Below, piece after piece: positions 18,013 through 27,168 of a stretch of DNA of 64,000 bases; positions within the stretch are counted from its first letter, which is position 1, and every line of letters starts with the position of its first letter. A model generated the notes under the pieces. It ran no database searches and had not been told where the DNA came from. It was given only the letters and a program-made list of their open reading frames with translations. Location: positions 212,411 through 276,410 of the forward strand of contig JBFLZR010000002.1 of the NCBI GenBank assembly GCA_040756055.1. The letters are read 5' to 3'. The position numbers and the translations under genes are program-made. This DNA is from Candidatus Zixiibacteriota bacterium (GTDB lineage Bacteria > Zixibacteria > MSB-5A5 > GN15 > FEB-12).

Positions 18013-19123
18013 AATAATCATCACTACAGCTCTGCTGGTGCTGCTCATCTGCGCGGCAGCCACTGTCCAAAGCCAGATCGTCTTCGGACAAAAACCCTCC
18101 GGTAACCCGCAGTTGGTTTACACTCACTGGAAGCTTGACTTTGGTGACGGCCTCGAAACAACCGTCAGCCAATCCTATATCCCCGTGAGTGCTTTCGTAC
18201 CTATTCAGGACAACCTCGAAGCCCAGATATACATGGCCACCTCCTCGAGTTCAGCCGAATACTCCGGATTCGACAACTCCGTCTCGGGATTAAGCGACGC
18301 TCGCATTCAGATCAGCCGCTCATTCTCCGAAGATCACATCCTCATCAGCGGCGGAATCAATGTACCCATTGGCAAAAAGAAACTGGATTTCATGGAAAAC
18401 TGGAGCGTCATCGAACTGCTCTCACAGGATTTCCTCGAATTCCCGGTGCGAAGTCTCGGTGAAGGTTTCGGCTTCAACCTGCTCGTTGGCGGCGCCACCA
18501 TGCTTGGCGATGCTCGAGTCGGAGGCGGTATCACTTACCAGTTCAAGGGTGAGTACGAACCCTATGCCGAAACCGGCGATTACGACCCCGGCGACATAAT
18601 CGCCATCAACGCCGGCGGCGATATCACTAAAGGCAAAATGACCTGGGTTACGAATGTCGTCTTCACAACCTACACGGCGGACAAACAGGACGGCCTGAAA
18701 ACATTCAAGCAAAGCCAACAAATTGCGGTGAGCGTCTCCGGCGCCCACATCGACACACCACACGACATCAGCGGCTATCTCAGCTATGTCATCCGCGGCG
18801 ACAACTCGTTCTACAGCGATTCTGAGGCTCTCCTGAGCCAGTACAAACTCTATGGCAACGAGTTTTCCGCCGGCGCCAACGCAATCTTCAACCTCGCCAA
18901 CCGATGGGCCGTCGGCCCATCGGCCGGAATTCGCTTGATTGCTGAAAACGAATTAACGCTCGGCTCCACCGACATCTTCAACTTCGGCGGATCCGTCAGC
19001 AAACAAATCGGTGAAAATCTGAGCGCCGATGGAGGTTTCAAATACTTCACCGGCAACGTTAACGATAACCTGATTGACCTCAGCGGATACCAGTTCCATC
19101 TGGGTCTGCTGGCTAACTTCTAA
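18005..19123 (+). CDS. Predicted outer-membrane beta-barrel protein
   Basis: 372 residues with a signal peptide (MNKIIITTALLVLLICAAATVQSQ). The mature part is rich in amphipathic beta strands and ends in LGLLANF, a C-terminal aromatic as in Bam substrates. Strand-like pieces include LEAQIYMATSSS, EDHILISGGINVPIG and FGFNLLVGGATMLG. No known porin family is recognised. Its 8-base overlap with the upstream CsgG lipoprotein and the lipoprotein downstream suggest one envelope complex. It could be the actual pore, or a surface-anchoring barrel. Confidence 0.7.
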   Translation: MNKIIITTALLVLLICAAATVQSQIVFGQKPSGNPQLVYTHWKLDFGDGLETTVSQSYIPVSAFVPIQDNLEAQIYMATSSSSAEYSGFDNSVSGLSDARIQISRSFSEDHILISGGINVPIGKKKLDFMENWSVIELLSQDFLEFPVRSLGEGFGFNLLVGGATMLGDARVGGGITYQFKGEYEPYAETGDYDPGDIIAINAGGDITKGKMTWVTNVVFTTYTADKQDGLKTFKQSQQIAVSVSGAHIDTPHDISGYLSYVIRGDNSFYSDSEALLSQYKLYGNEFSAGANAIFNLANRWAVGPSAGIRLIAENELTLGSTDIFNFGGSVSKQIGENLSADGGFKYFTGNVNDNLIDLSGYQFHLGLLANF

Positions 19124-19138
19124 AAGGTGAGCAGTACC

Positions 19139-20875
19139 ATGAAGCATACAACAATACTCAAAATCACCGGACTGGTAATTTTGACAGTTGCGCTGCTCGC
19201 CGGATGCAGCGACAAAATTACAAACGACTCATCACCCACCGTATCAGTCAAATTACAGGCGCCCATTGCATCTACCGGCTCGGCGGCTGTGGTTAACCTC
19301 TTTGCTCTGACTGTTACCGGCCCCGACATGGAGCCGGTTATGGCGTACCGCTGGTACGAAGGCGGTCCGCTCGTCTTCGAACTCGATGTCCCCGCCGGAT
19401 CAAACCGCCTGTTTGTACTCGAAGGAATCTCCGCGGGACCGGAATTTGACTTCACTTCTCCGCTCGAAGACGTCCTCTACCGCGGCAGCGCCACCGCTGA
19501 CATCGAACCCGGCGAAACTGTCGACCTCAGCATTCAGCTGCTACCGGTTGTCCCCTTGTTCCGCGTCAACCCCTACCTCACTCAGGTTGAATCGGGACAG
19601 CCTTTCGCGTTGACCGTCGAGGCGTTCAACTTGGGTGGACTGAAAGACGCCGAAGTAGGTATTCTGTTCGACCCGACCATCATCGCTTTCGACTCCCTCC
19701 AGAAAGGCTCCACGCTCGACCCCAACGATGTAGTAGAAATAACGGGGAGCCGCACCGATCCTGGCCTGCAGCTTCTGATCTCCGACCCGAACATCTCAAC
19801 CGGCGAAATTGTCGACTCCAACGGTTACTCCGACATGTTAACGCTGCACATGCGCTCGCTCGTCACCCTCGATGCCGGAGCACGCTATGTCGACATCGCC
19901 CCGCTCGGCCTTGTTTCCGTCTCCGGCGATTCCATACCGGTGGCGGGTGTATACTCACAGGCCGCGACCGTCGATATCGGCGCTTACACCCAACCGCTGG
20001 TGCGCCTGTATCCGTCCACTACGGAGATAGCCTCGCGCGAGTCGTTTGCGGTCGATGTCGAACTGGTCAACCTCGCCGGACTGCGAAGTGCCTCACTAAC
20101 GGTGATGTATGATTATTCGATGATCACACCCGACTCAGTCGTCAAAGGAACCGACCTGACCTCAACCGATGTTTTCTCTCCCTTTATCGGGGAAACTCAG
20201 GTGCAGATATCCATCAGCAACTCGACGGAAACGATTGTAGACAGCGACCTGCCCACCAAAGTCGCTACCCTGTATTTTACCATACCGTATATATTCAACG
20301 GAGCCTCCAATCCCGATGGCGTCATCCTCGTCGAGACCTCTACCCAGATGGTCTTCCAACTCGGCGCCTTCGAAAACCTCGACCTAACCCGCATCCCGCC
20401 TGACGATATCACCACCCTGCCCGGTACGGTCGTGATCACCCCTATCGCCGACAGCATCGTCACTTTCCCCGACTCCGGTCTCGAGTCTCTCGTGCGGTGG
20501 AGCATCGGCGACCAGACGACCGACCCTCTCTGGCTGTCCGATGTGATCTTCATAGACTCACTCGACGGCTGGGGTGGAGAGATGCAAATCGAGACAATAG
20601 AAGGCGTGCAGGTACTGGAGAACCTCACGCGTCTCTTTCTCGACGGTAACCTGATTACCGACATCGCCCCTCTGGAGTACCTGACCAACATAAGCGTGCT
20701 CAATCTCGACAACAACTCCATCGTCGATATAACACCGCTGGTCAACAATCCGGGCCTCGCTGAAAATGACACGCTCTATATTGCCGGTAACCCCCTCAGC
20801 GAATCCGCTATTGCGGTCGATATCCCCGCGCTTGAGGCTCGCGGCGTAACAGTATATTGGATGGCTGCGTACTGA
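19139..20875 (+). CDS. Lipoprotein with cohesin-like domains and leucine-rich repeats
   Basis: 578 residues from the ATG at 19139, which has AAAGGTGA in front; a GTG at 19127 is the alternative. The signal peptide ends in LLAGC. Two cohesin-like sheet domains follow an N-terminal sheet domain: about residues 145-285 (LFRVNPYLTQVESGQPFALTV, VGILFDPTIIAFDSL) and 290-425 (VRLYPSTTEIASRESFAVDV, LTVMYDYSMITPDSV). The C-terminus has internalin-like leucine-rich repeats (LENLTRLFLDGNLITDIAPL, ISVLNLDNNSIVDITPL). Both domain types bind proteins, so this is probably the surface-exposed adhesive or scaffolding part of the locus. Last gene before a strong terminator. Confidence 0.8.
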   Translation: MKHTTILKITGLVILTVALLAGCSDKITNDSSPTVSVKLQAPIASTGSAAVVNLFALTVTGPDMEPVMAYRWYEGGPLVFELDVPAGSNRLFVLEGISAGPEFDFTSPLEDVLYRGSATADIEPGETVDLSIQLLPVVPLFRVNPYLTQVESGQPFALTVEAFNLGGLKDAEVGILFDPTIIAFDSLQKGSTLDPNDVVEITGSRTDPGLQLLISDPNISTGEIVDSNGYSDMLTLHMRSLVTLDAGARYVDIAPLGLVSVSGDSIPVAGVYSQAATVDIGAYTQPLVRLYPSTTEIASRESFAVDVELVNLAGLRSASLTVMYDYSMITPDSVVKGTDLTSTDVFSPFIGETQVQISISNSTETIVDSDLPTKVATLYFTIPYIFNGASNPDGVILVETSTQMVFQLGAFENLDLTRIPPDDITTLPGTVVITPIADSIVTFPDSGLESLVRWSIGDQTTDPLWLSDVIFIDSLDGWGGEMQIETIEGVQVLENLTRLFLDGNLITDIAPLEYLTNISVLNLDNNSIVDITPLVNNPGLAENDTLYIAGNPLSESAIAVDIPALEARGVTVYWMAAY

Positions 20876-20898
20876 TAGAGTTATCTGAAAAACAAACA

Positions 20899-20928
20899 AA
20901 AGCCGGGTCAATTATATGACCCGGCTTT
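20899..20928. terminator. Bidirectional Rho-independent terminator
   Basis: Perfect 12-bp inverted repeat AAAGCCGGGTCA / TGACCCGGCTTT with a 6-base loop, between converging genes. T-rich DNA follows on the minus strand (TGTTTGTTTTTC) and the stem itself ends in TTT on the plus strand. It closes the CsgG/LRR set from the left and the T6SS operon from the right. Confidence 0.9.
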
Positions 20929-20956
20929 CTCATTTGATCGGCTTTCTCGCGAAAAT

Positions 20957-21487
20957 CTACTTCTCTTCCAATATCACCGACTCGGCTACCGTTGCCGTGT
21001 AAATCTTGTCTGTCGGTATCTCCCCCTGACCGCCCTTGATAAACAAGCCAAAAATGAACAGGTACGAGAGGGTTTTCTTGCCTTTACCTTCAGCGGTAAT
21101 AACACCCTTCAATTTGACATTCTCACCGTCGAGCGTCAGGAAAGTCCCCTTCGGCGCCAGATCAACGAACTCCAGCGCTATTTTCCCCGGCTTGCCGCCC
21201 TTGCCGGCCTTCCTGACCTCCTTGACCACCGCCGTGCCGGTGGCCCCTTTCTCAACAATCACCTTGCCGCCTATTTCGATTGGCTCGGCGAGGTTGAAAA
21301 GAATCGGGATACCCTCACCAAGCTCACTCGATGAAATCTTAATAGTAGAGGGAAAACTGACCTTAACAGCCGTTCCCTCCGGAATCTGCACTTTGGCGGC
21401 ATCAGCGACCGGACCTGTCAGCAGCACCGCAACCGCTATAAAGAACGCCAGTACGCCGGCCCTGCCTGGATGTATCATCTTTCTCAT
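20957..21487 (-). CDS. Exported protein of unknown function at the end of the T6SS operon
   Basis: 176 residues, not recognised. A signal peptide or anchor covers about residues 10-30 (GVLAFFIAVAVLLTGPVADA); the rest is predicted beta-rich (EGTAVKVSFPSTIKISS, GKVIVEKGATGTAVVKEV, GTFLTLDGENVKLKG), like small SH3-like or TrbI-like periplasmic sheets, with a short hydrophobic stretch LSYLFIFGLFIKGG near residue 145. It starts 39 bases after the stop of the GTPase gene with a good AAGGAG site, so it is co-transcribed with the T6SS genes. It is a candidate periplasmic partner of the membrane complex, but that is inferred from position only. Confidence 0.6.
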   Translation of the reverse strand: MRKMIHPGRAGVLAFFIAVAVLLTGPVADAAKVQIPEGTAVKVSFPSTIKISSSELGEGIPILFNLAEPIEIGGKVIVEKGATGTAVVKEVRKAGKGGKPGKIALEFVDLAPKGTFLTLDGENVKLKGVITAEGKGKKTLSYLFIFGLFIKGGQGEIPTDKIYTATVAESVILEEK

Positions 21488-21526
21488 TTCCTACTCCTTC
21501 GCTACGAACCTTTACCTGGGTTCACT

Positions 21527-23743
21527 CTATTTCTTTAACCTCGGCAACTGCTCGGACAGCGCCGGCTTGAAACTTATACTTATCTGCTTGCCGAGATTCT
21601 CGAACCTCAGATCACCCTCCATCTCGAAGAGCGAATAATTGCCTCTCAGCACTTTCTTGTCACTCGGGTTATTACCCCAGTTGCAGGGATGCTTCAATTC
21701 GTCGATAGCTATATGAACATCATCGTTCATCTTCCACTCGATCGTATATTCGTCCCCCTCGAAAATCTGATTCTGCTCCGCCCACTTCGGATCTTCACCC
21801 CTCGGCGTTATTTCTATATGCACGTGAGCGTTACCTGGAATAGTCTCAACGCGATAGGTGAACTTCTGCGGCCTTGTCCACTTGCGGGCATCCTGTAAGT
21901 ACCGCTCAATCGCACTTATGCCCTCGGCGTCCGTGTTCGGATTAAGCTCCGATTTCAAACGGGTCAGCCTTTCAACAGCCCGCCCCAACCTGTACTCGGG
22001 ATCCTTATTGCCATTTATCTCCGCGATCAAATCATCGAGCTCCACACTCGCCTTCTTGGCTATTTCTTTTTTCTCCTGAATAGCCGCCTGAACCTGGAGT
22101 TTCTGGTCAAAGGTCTCCCCCAGCTTTTCCTCGGCCGCGCTCAATTCACTGGCATACGTCTTGACATTAAACGCCACCTGCTCGCGAATCTTCGTCGCCA
22201 GCGCCGTATCCTTCCGACCGGCGATATATTCCGAAAAAAGATTCCAGTAACTCAACACCCGGTCACTTCGATCATAAAGCACCGACCCCTCTTCTCCAAC
22301 ATGGTAATTCTCGACCTCTGCTATTACCCGCTCCAGTTCGGACGAAAGTTGAATCGAATCCGTGCTCGGATTCCACTTCGGCCACAGCGTCGAATCCGCG
22401 ACTATCGCATCAAACCGCCCAATAAGCTGATCGAGAGCCTTCACCGCTTCGGAAATATCAAAATCACGATAGAACTGCCGTATCTTACCCGATGGCGCCT
22501 GGAAACTCGGGAAAAACCAGCTCACCAACTTGGAATTCTCATACCGGCTGTAAGCAGTCTGCACCTTGCGCCGCTCATCTGCCGACGCTGTGAAGACGTT
22601 CCCGTGATTCGCTTTCACAATCTCCTGCTCCACGGCCTGTGTGCGAGGAAGCAGATAAAGGAAGTGATAAAGAAACGGAATCGAATACACAATCGCCCAG
22701 ATAAGGCATGCCACGGCCACCGCCTTGGCCACTGACCTCAGTCGTGCCACCCGACGATTATGCAAAATGCCGTTCAGAAGCCAGTAAAACGGCTCCTTTA
22801 CCCCGATCGGCGTTATCTTCTGAGGAGGCTTGTAAATCGAACGCCCCACATCCGTCCCAACCTTCTCCGGAGACTGACCGATACTCGACACGAAGAAAAT
22901 CTGAAAATTGAGCGTCCGCCCAACAACCACCTTGAGAAAATCCGCCATCCGGATAAGCACGTTGCGAACCGTAGCGGTCCATGTGGGATCCGATGATACC
23001 TTCTCGCTTACCAGTATCTTGTTCAGGAACAAATCGAAGTCTTCCGACAGCAGATGCTCATCATCGTGGCTTATCAATACCACCTGATTGTCGCCTGAAA
23101 ATCCCGGAAGAACATCCGCCTTCGTAATCACCAGCGCCACGGGAATCGGAAGACTCCGCGAATGAGGCGCCAGCTTCTCGAGCATGCTCACAAACGACGA
23201 CACCTGTGCCTGGCTCTCCAGCTCCGATCCCATTACCTTGGGATCACAGAAAAATAGCAGGCCGTCACAGCCCGACATGAAATCTATCACCTTGTCTTTG
23301 AATTCATTCGCGCCCGTTATCGCTACCGCCCGTCCGGGATAATCATACGCCACCACCGGAACCTTCCTGTCACCATCGATAATCGCGTTAAATATCAACA
23401 CCCTGTCACGAACCGATGGCTCCGGGAACTTCTGCTCCCCGCGAAGATCCACCACCGTGCCGACATCGGTAACCGTACCGAGTCCCCAGATGGATCTACG
23501 ATGCGTCAGGAATTCAGACGAAGTCGCGTTGTCCGTCACCGAAATCTGAAGGTCCCGGGCAATCTTACACTCCTCATTCAGCACCGTGAAGTAAACCGTC
23601 TTCCCGGCATTGAAATGTCCATAGACTCCAACCCGGATACCCGATGGCCACTCGAACGCCCCGCCACCCGCCTGGTCCTTACCCGTGGCGGCCTTGGCCC
23701 CCTTCTTGGCGAACTTGAACAACTTTTTGAATATCTTAGCCAA
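21527..23743 (-). CDS. Membrane GTPase in the place of TssM
   Basis: 738 residues, starting at TTG with AAGGG in front. N-terminal GTPase domain: G1 GHFNAGKT (42-49), G3 DYPG (134-137), G4 TKAD (207-210). One membrane helix lies at about 341-365 and about 370 residues follow outside the membrane, mostly helical, ending in a beta-rich domain (FTYRVETIPGNAHVHIEI, LRFENLGKQISISFK). Canonical TssM/IcmF is about 1100-1200 residues, has two membrane helices before its P-loop and a D-T-A-G-type G3. This protein has the same overall order (cytoplasmic nucleotide domain, helix, periplasmic part) but is shorter and of a different GTPase type. Its position after tssK and a TssL-like gene suggests it is the inner-membrane core of this T6SS. 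Confidence 0.65.
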   Translation of the reverse strand: MAKIFKKLFKFAKKGAKAATGKDQAGGGAFEWPSGIRVGVYGHFNAGKTVYFTVLNEECKIARDLQISVTDNATSSEFLTHRRSIWGLGTVTDVGTVVDLRGEQKFPEPSVRDRVLIFNAIIDGDRKVPVVAYDYPGRAVAITGANEFKDKVIDFMSGCDGLLFFCDPKVMGSELESQAQVSSFVSMLEKLAPHSRSLPIPVALVITKADVLPGFSGDNQVVLISHDDEHLLSEDFDLFLNKILVSEKVSSDPTWTATVRNVLIRMADFLKVVVGRTLNFQIFFVSSIGQSPEKVGTDVGRSIYKPPQKITPIGVKEPFYWLLNGILHNRRVARLRSVAKAVAVACLIWAIVYSIPFLYHFLYLLPRTQAVEQEIVKANHGNVFTASADERRKVQTAYSRYENSKLVSWFFPSFQAPSGKIRQFYRDFDISEAVKALDQLIGRFDAIVADSTLWPKWNPSTDSIQLSSELERVIAEVENYHVGEEGSVLYDRSDRVLSYWNLFSEYIAGRKDTALATKIREQVAFNVKTYASELSAAEEKLGETFDQKLQVQAAIQEKKEIAKKASVELDDLIAEINGNKDPEYRLGRAVERLTRLKSELNPNTDAEGISAIERYLQDARKWTRPQKFTYRVETIPGNAHVHIEITPRGEDPKWAEQNQIFEGDEYTIEWKMNDDVHIAIDELKHPCNWGNNPSDKKVLRGNYSLFEMEGDLRFENLGKQISISFKPALSEQLPRLKK

Positions 23744-23763
23744 ATCTATCCCTTAACAGAACA

Positions 23764-24678
23764 TCATTTCGACATATTTTGAAGGTTATTCGCCTTTTCC
23801 TGAAAATCGTTGAGCTTCTGATCGGCAATACTGTTCCACCAGGCCGGCACACCGAACGCGATCCCCAGGAAAATCACTATCAGGAGAATGTAAGTAAAAT
23901 AGGCCAGCTTGCGCTGTGTGCTCAACAGACGGAAATAACCAAAGCTCGAAAACGCCCCGCGGAATTTCGCCCCCAGCTCCTTGACCCACGTCATAAATCT
24001 CGACCAGATACTGCTGCTGGCCAGATAATTCCAGTGAGTCAAATACTGCTCGTACAATTTGCCCTTGTCGCCAATTCGATTGAATGTCGCCACCCGCTGA
24101 AGATGAAACTCCAGCGAGGTCCGGTCCTTGATGAGATTCGTCCCCAACGCCAGCTGCCTGCGCTTCAACTCCAGCATCTTGAGCGGGTCAGCCAGACCAT
24201 CAAACTGCTCCGGCGTCATATCGCTCTTCACGCTCTTACCGAATCGATTGATGTACGCCGCCATCTCATCGAGCAGGAACGCGTTCAATCGGAAATTGTG
24301 ATTAAGACTCCCCTCATCAAATAACAGCGGCGCCAGTTTCTGCTCGAAAAAAGGCGCATCTTGCTTGATCGGCCGTAAATTACGGCAGTATGAATACGCC
24401 TGATTCGACCGCCCGTCGGTGTCAACCTCGGCCTCGAACCGCGTGACCAGCACCTGGATTGTAAGCTGCCTGAGATCGGAACTTGTAAGAGGTGACAACT
24501 TGACCTTATCAAGAAGATAGTAATCTACCTCTACCGCCTGATTACGATCCCCCCGCAACGTCTGAAATACGGTCACGATGCCGTTATAGGTCTGAAGGAA
24601 AGCCTCAGTCTCAAATTGAGCATAGTTCTTTTCGTAAGTATCTATGTAGCCAAACAGGTCGTCTATATATGATTTCAT
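23764..24678 (-). CDS. Tail-anchored membrane protein, TssL/DotU-like topology
   Basis: 304 residues: a soluble helical domain of about 255 residues, one membrane helix near the C-terminus (about 259-281, YFTYILLIVIFLGIAFGV) and a short outside tail. This is the topology of TssL/IcmH/DotU, the T6SS inner-membrane protein that contacts the baseplate, and the gene sits between tssK and the GTPase, a common place for tssL. I do not see clear DotU sequence motifs, so the assignment rests on topology and position. It starts 30 bases after the tssK stop. Confidence 0.55.
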   Translation of the reverse strand: MKSYIDDLFGYIDTYEKNYAQFETEAFLQTYNGIVTVFQTLRGDRNQAVEVDYYLLDKVKLSPLTSSDLRQLTIQVLVTRFEAEVDTDGRSNQAYSYCRNLRPIKQDAPFFEQKLAPLLFDEGSLNHNFRLNAFLLDEMAAYINRFGKSVKSDMTPEQFDGLADPLKMLELKRRQLALGTNLIKDRTSLEFHLQRVATFNRIGDKGKLYEQYLTHWNYLASSSIWSRFMTWVKELGAKFRGAFSSFGYFRLLSTQRKLAYFTYILLIVIFLGIAFGVPAWWNSIADQKLNDFQEKANNLQNMSK

Positions 24679-24708
24679 ACCACCGGCTGCTTTCCTGTCA
24701 CCGTGCCA

Positions 24709-26157
24709 TTACATACAATAGATTATCAAATCCGTCTTGCCGAGATTCATCAGCTTCTCGGCGTCGCCGGCCCCGCGGAAAATCATGGTAAGCTGCTTCA
24801 CCGACAACGACTTCATCATATCCTGGGGATGGAGCGCGACCTTGTTTCCGAACGTCGATGTGTCCAGCGTGACCGGATCTGTCTCACCCAGACCGCGAGC
24901 TTCGTTCAAACCAAGCCTCACCTGTATATTCGACCAGATCCTGTCACCGAACAGGTCTTTCGCCATGAGTATCGTTATATCCGACATCGAGCACGGCTTG
25001 GCTATCGCTATCAGAAGATAACTTAAATCTCCCACCTTCTCCAAACGGCAACTGCTGTAATCGGCCAGATTGTACGTCCGGCCATGATAAGTAAGCGTCT
25101 GCGTCGCCACCGCCTGCTCACCCAGCTGATCCTTCTTGACCTGCGCGAAAAACCCAAGAAGCTCTCTCAAAGTCACGAACAGACTGTCAATCGTGGCGAT
25201 ATGTCCACCAATATTGTTGTGATCGTATTCCGTCAACAGAAATCCATCGATGGCGGACATGTACCTCCCGATATCAGAACTCGTCTGCTTGACGAAAAAT
25301 CTCTCGTTAATATAATCCTTCAACCCCGGATGTAGATTCAACAATGTCGAAAACACTCTGAACAGCCGCTTGAAGTGCACAACGAAATACATCGGATGAA
25401 GACTGTTCTTGCCCGCCACCAGTTGATCATGCGATGACGCCAGATGCTGAATGAAATGCCCCACCGTGTCCTTGAATTCCGCCTGAAGAACCGTCTGCTG
25501 ACCGACCGCCGCCGTCGAGGTAAGCATCGCCGCGTACGCCTGCGTCGAAAGCAATATCAACTTCTCCAAACGGCTCTTGAAATCATTGACCGTCTGATTA
25601 AGCCGCTCGTCGGCGAAAAGTGTCACACAGGGCGGGTAAAAACTCGAGGCGTGCGTTACCTCTGAGGCCGCCACCATCAACTCGGCTATCTTGATATACT
25701 GACCTTCGGGAAGATTCGGCTTGTCGCCCAGATGCAGTTTGTAATCGACATTCAAATAAGGAATACGCGGAATCTCTTCAGTCGGATCAGATTCGCCAAC
25801 CTGCTTTTTATTCGAGTTCTCAACACCAATGAAAAGCGAAATCATCCCGTCCTTTACATCCGCTGCAGCCTTAACATGCCCCTCGGTAGACTCATTTATC
25901 TCGATAAAATGCCCATCGGGAGTAATAGCCTGGCAGCGATCAACCTCAACCGTCAACCGACGACCGCTCAAGAGCAGGTTCAATCCAAGCGCCGGCTTCG
26001 CCGAAAGTGATTTCTTGACCAATCCCCAGTTATCGCCGACATGAAACGAATGCCAGCGAACGAGCTCTTCGAAATACCGCTCCTGATCTTTGAGATGCTT
26101 CTGCGTAATAAGCATCCCGTCCTGCCAGTTTACCGAATATAAGTTTAAGTCACCCAT
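24709..26157 (-). CDS. tssK: TssK, T6SS baseplate subunit
   Basis: 482 residues, cytoplasmic. The opening LYSVNWQDGMLITQKHLKDQERYFEEL is the TssK signature (W-x-x-G-M-L-I-x-x-x-H-x-x-x-Q). TssK is a trimeric adaptor, related to phage receptor-binding proteins, that joins the baseplate (TssEFG-VgrG) to the TssL/TssM membrane complex. The length is slightly above the usual 440-460. The C-terminal half (VRLGLNEARGLGETDPVTLDT) is the part that normally touches the membrane complex; here the partners are the unusual TssL-like and GTPase proteins downstream. It follows tssG after 90 bases. Confidence 0.9.
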   Translation of the reverse strand: MGDLNLYSVNWQDGMLITQKHLKDQERYFEELVRWHSFHVGDNWGLVKKSLSAKPALGLNLLLSGRRLTVEVDRCQAITPDGHFIEINESTEGHVKAAADVKDGMISLFIGVENSNKKQVGESDPTEEIPRIPYLNVDYKLHLGDKPNLPEGQYIKIAELMVAASEVTHASSFYPPCVTLFADERLNQTVNDFKSRLEKLILLSTQAYAAMLTSTAAVGQQTVLQAEFKDTVGHFIQHLASSHDQLVAGKNSLHPMYFVVHFKRLFRVFSTLLNLHPGLKDYINERFFVKQTSSDIGRYMSAIDGFLLTEYDHNNIGGHIATIDSLFVTLRELLGFFAQVKKDQLGEQAVATQTLTYHGRTYNLADYSSCRLEKVGDLSYLLIAIAKPCSMSDITILMAKDLFGDRIWSNIQVRLGLNEARGLGETDPVTLDTSTFGNKVALHPQDMMKSLSVKQLTMIFRGAGDAEKLMNLGKTDLIIYCM

Positions 26158-26247
26158 AGTCTTGCCTCAATAATTAGGGACCAGTCGGGAATCTATAGCC
26201 AACACCTGCCCAAGTCAACTTAAATGTACCCACAGCCATGATACCCG

Positions 26248-27168
26248 TCAAGTTCCAATGTATGATGTATATCCCAGATAATTCCTTTTGCTGCCCTTTC
26301 CTATTGCCACCATCGGCCCAATTGCCCTGACCCTGATGGAATACTCAAGATTGCCCGGCATACAGATTTCTAGAGCTCTCTCTATCCTTTTTCGTATGCG
26401 TCCCCCCGGAAGAAAATCGGAGACACTCTCCACTGGCACATCTTTCACTAACACTTCGTACGCCGAATCATAATCGGTAAACGTCTTACCCAGAATCACT
26501 CCCTCGCCCAGCCGATCCTTGGGCGAACCCAGCCGGTATCGACACGACGATGGAATCTCATGCTGCGACTCGACATTCTCCCTTATCTCGAACTTATATC
26601 CGAACAGTCGCTCGAGCACCCGGCAAACACCTTCGGCATTGGCTCCCCACTGGTTGAACGTGGGCAAAACCGCCGCCCATATCAAGGCCTCGCGCAATTC
26701 GGTCGATTCCGCCTCAACCGCATACTCGAAGACAGACAGAAAATCACTCACCTGCTTGGAGTCAACCAGCCCGAGACCACTTTTCAAATCCCGAAATTTC
26801 GCCGCTGCCCGGTGTCGTATCACTGCCGCATCAAACGGCGACATCAAACAACGCGCGTCATCTTCCCATTTGCCGGTGGAACTTCGGACGCCCCCGAGAC
26901 CGTAAAAAAACTGGTACGGCATATGATCCACGGCGCTCGGGAAACCAATCTTCAGCGTGATGCGTGTCCTTGAATCGAGCCGCGTACCCGGCTGGGGCTC
27001 CTGATACCTGATCTCCCCCCTGTAATTCTCGTGCTCACCGATTGCCTGCAGGTCCACCCGGCTTAAATCAACATTTAACCTCATCAGTGCAATCAAAGCG
27101 GTAGTGTAATGAAGGGGGGATCGCCGGCTGCAAAAATCCGGCATGACAGCTTCCACTGGCGACATCAT
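26248..27168 (-). CDS. tssG: TssG, T6SS baseplate wedge protein
   Basis: 306 residues, a little shorter than usual. Recognised from the N-terminal pattern (MPDFCSRRSPLHYTTALIALMR), the central PYQFFYGLGG motif, which matches the TssG 'F-x-G-L-x-G-P-x-P' region, and the gene order tssE-tssF-tssG-tssK. TssG forms the baseplate wedge with two TssF and one TssE. Its ATG overlaps the tssF stop as ATGA, so the two are translationally coupled, as expected for a complex with fixed ratio. Confidence 0.85.
   Translation of the reverse strand: MMSPVEAVMPDFCSRRSPLHYTTALIALMRLNVDLSRVDLQAIGEHENYRGEIRYQEPQPGTRLDSRTRITLKIGFPSAVDHMPYQFFYGLGGVRSSTGKWEDDARCLMSPFDAAVIRHRAAAKFRDLKSGLGLVDSKQVSDFLSVFEYAVEAESTELREALIWAAVLPTFNQWGANAEGVCRVLERLFGYKFEIRENVESQHEIPSSCRYRLGSPKDRLGEGVILGKTFTDYDSAYEVLVKDVPVESVSDFLPGGRIRKRIERALEICMPGNLEYSIRVRAIGPMVAIGKGSKRNYLGYTSYIGT

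Noticed and set aside
21527-23743. Calling the GTPase simply TssM
   Set aside because: The P-loop GTPase has no preceding membrane helices, a different G3 motif and only two thirds of the length, so the plain name would hide a real difference.
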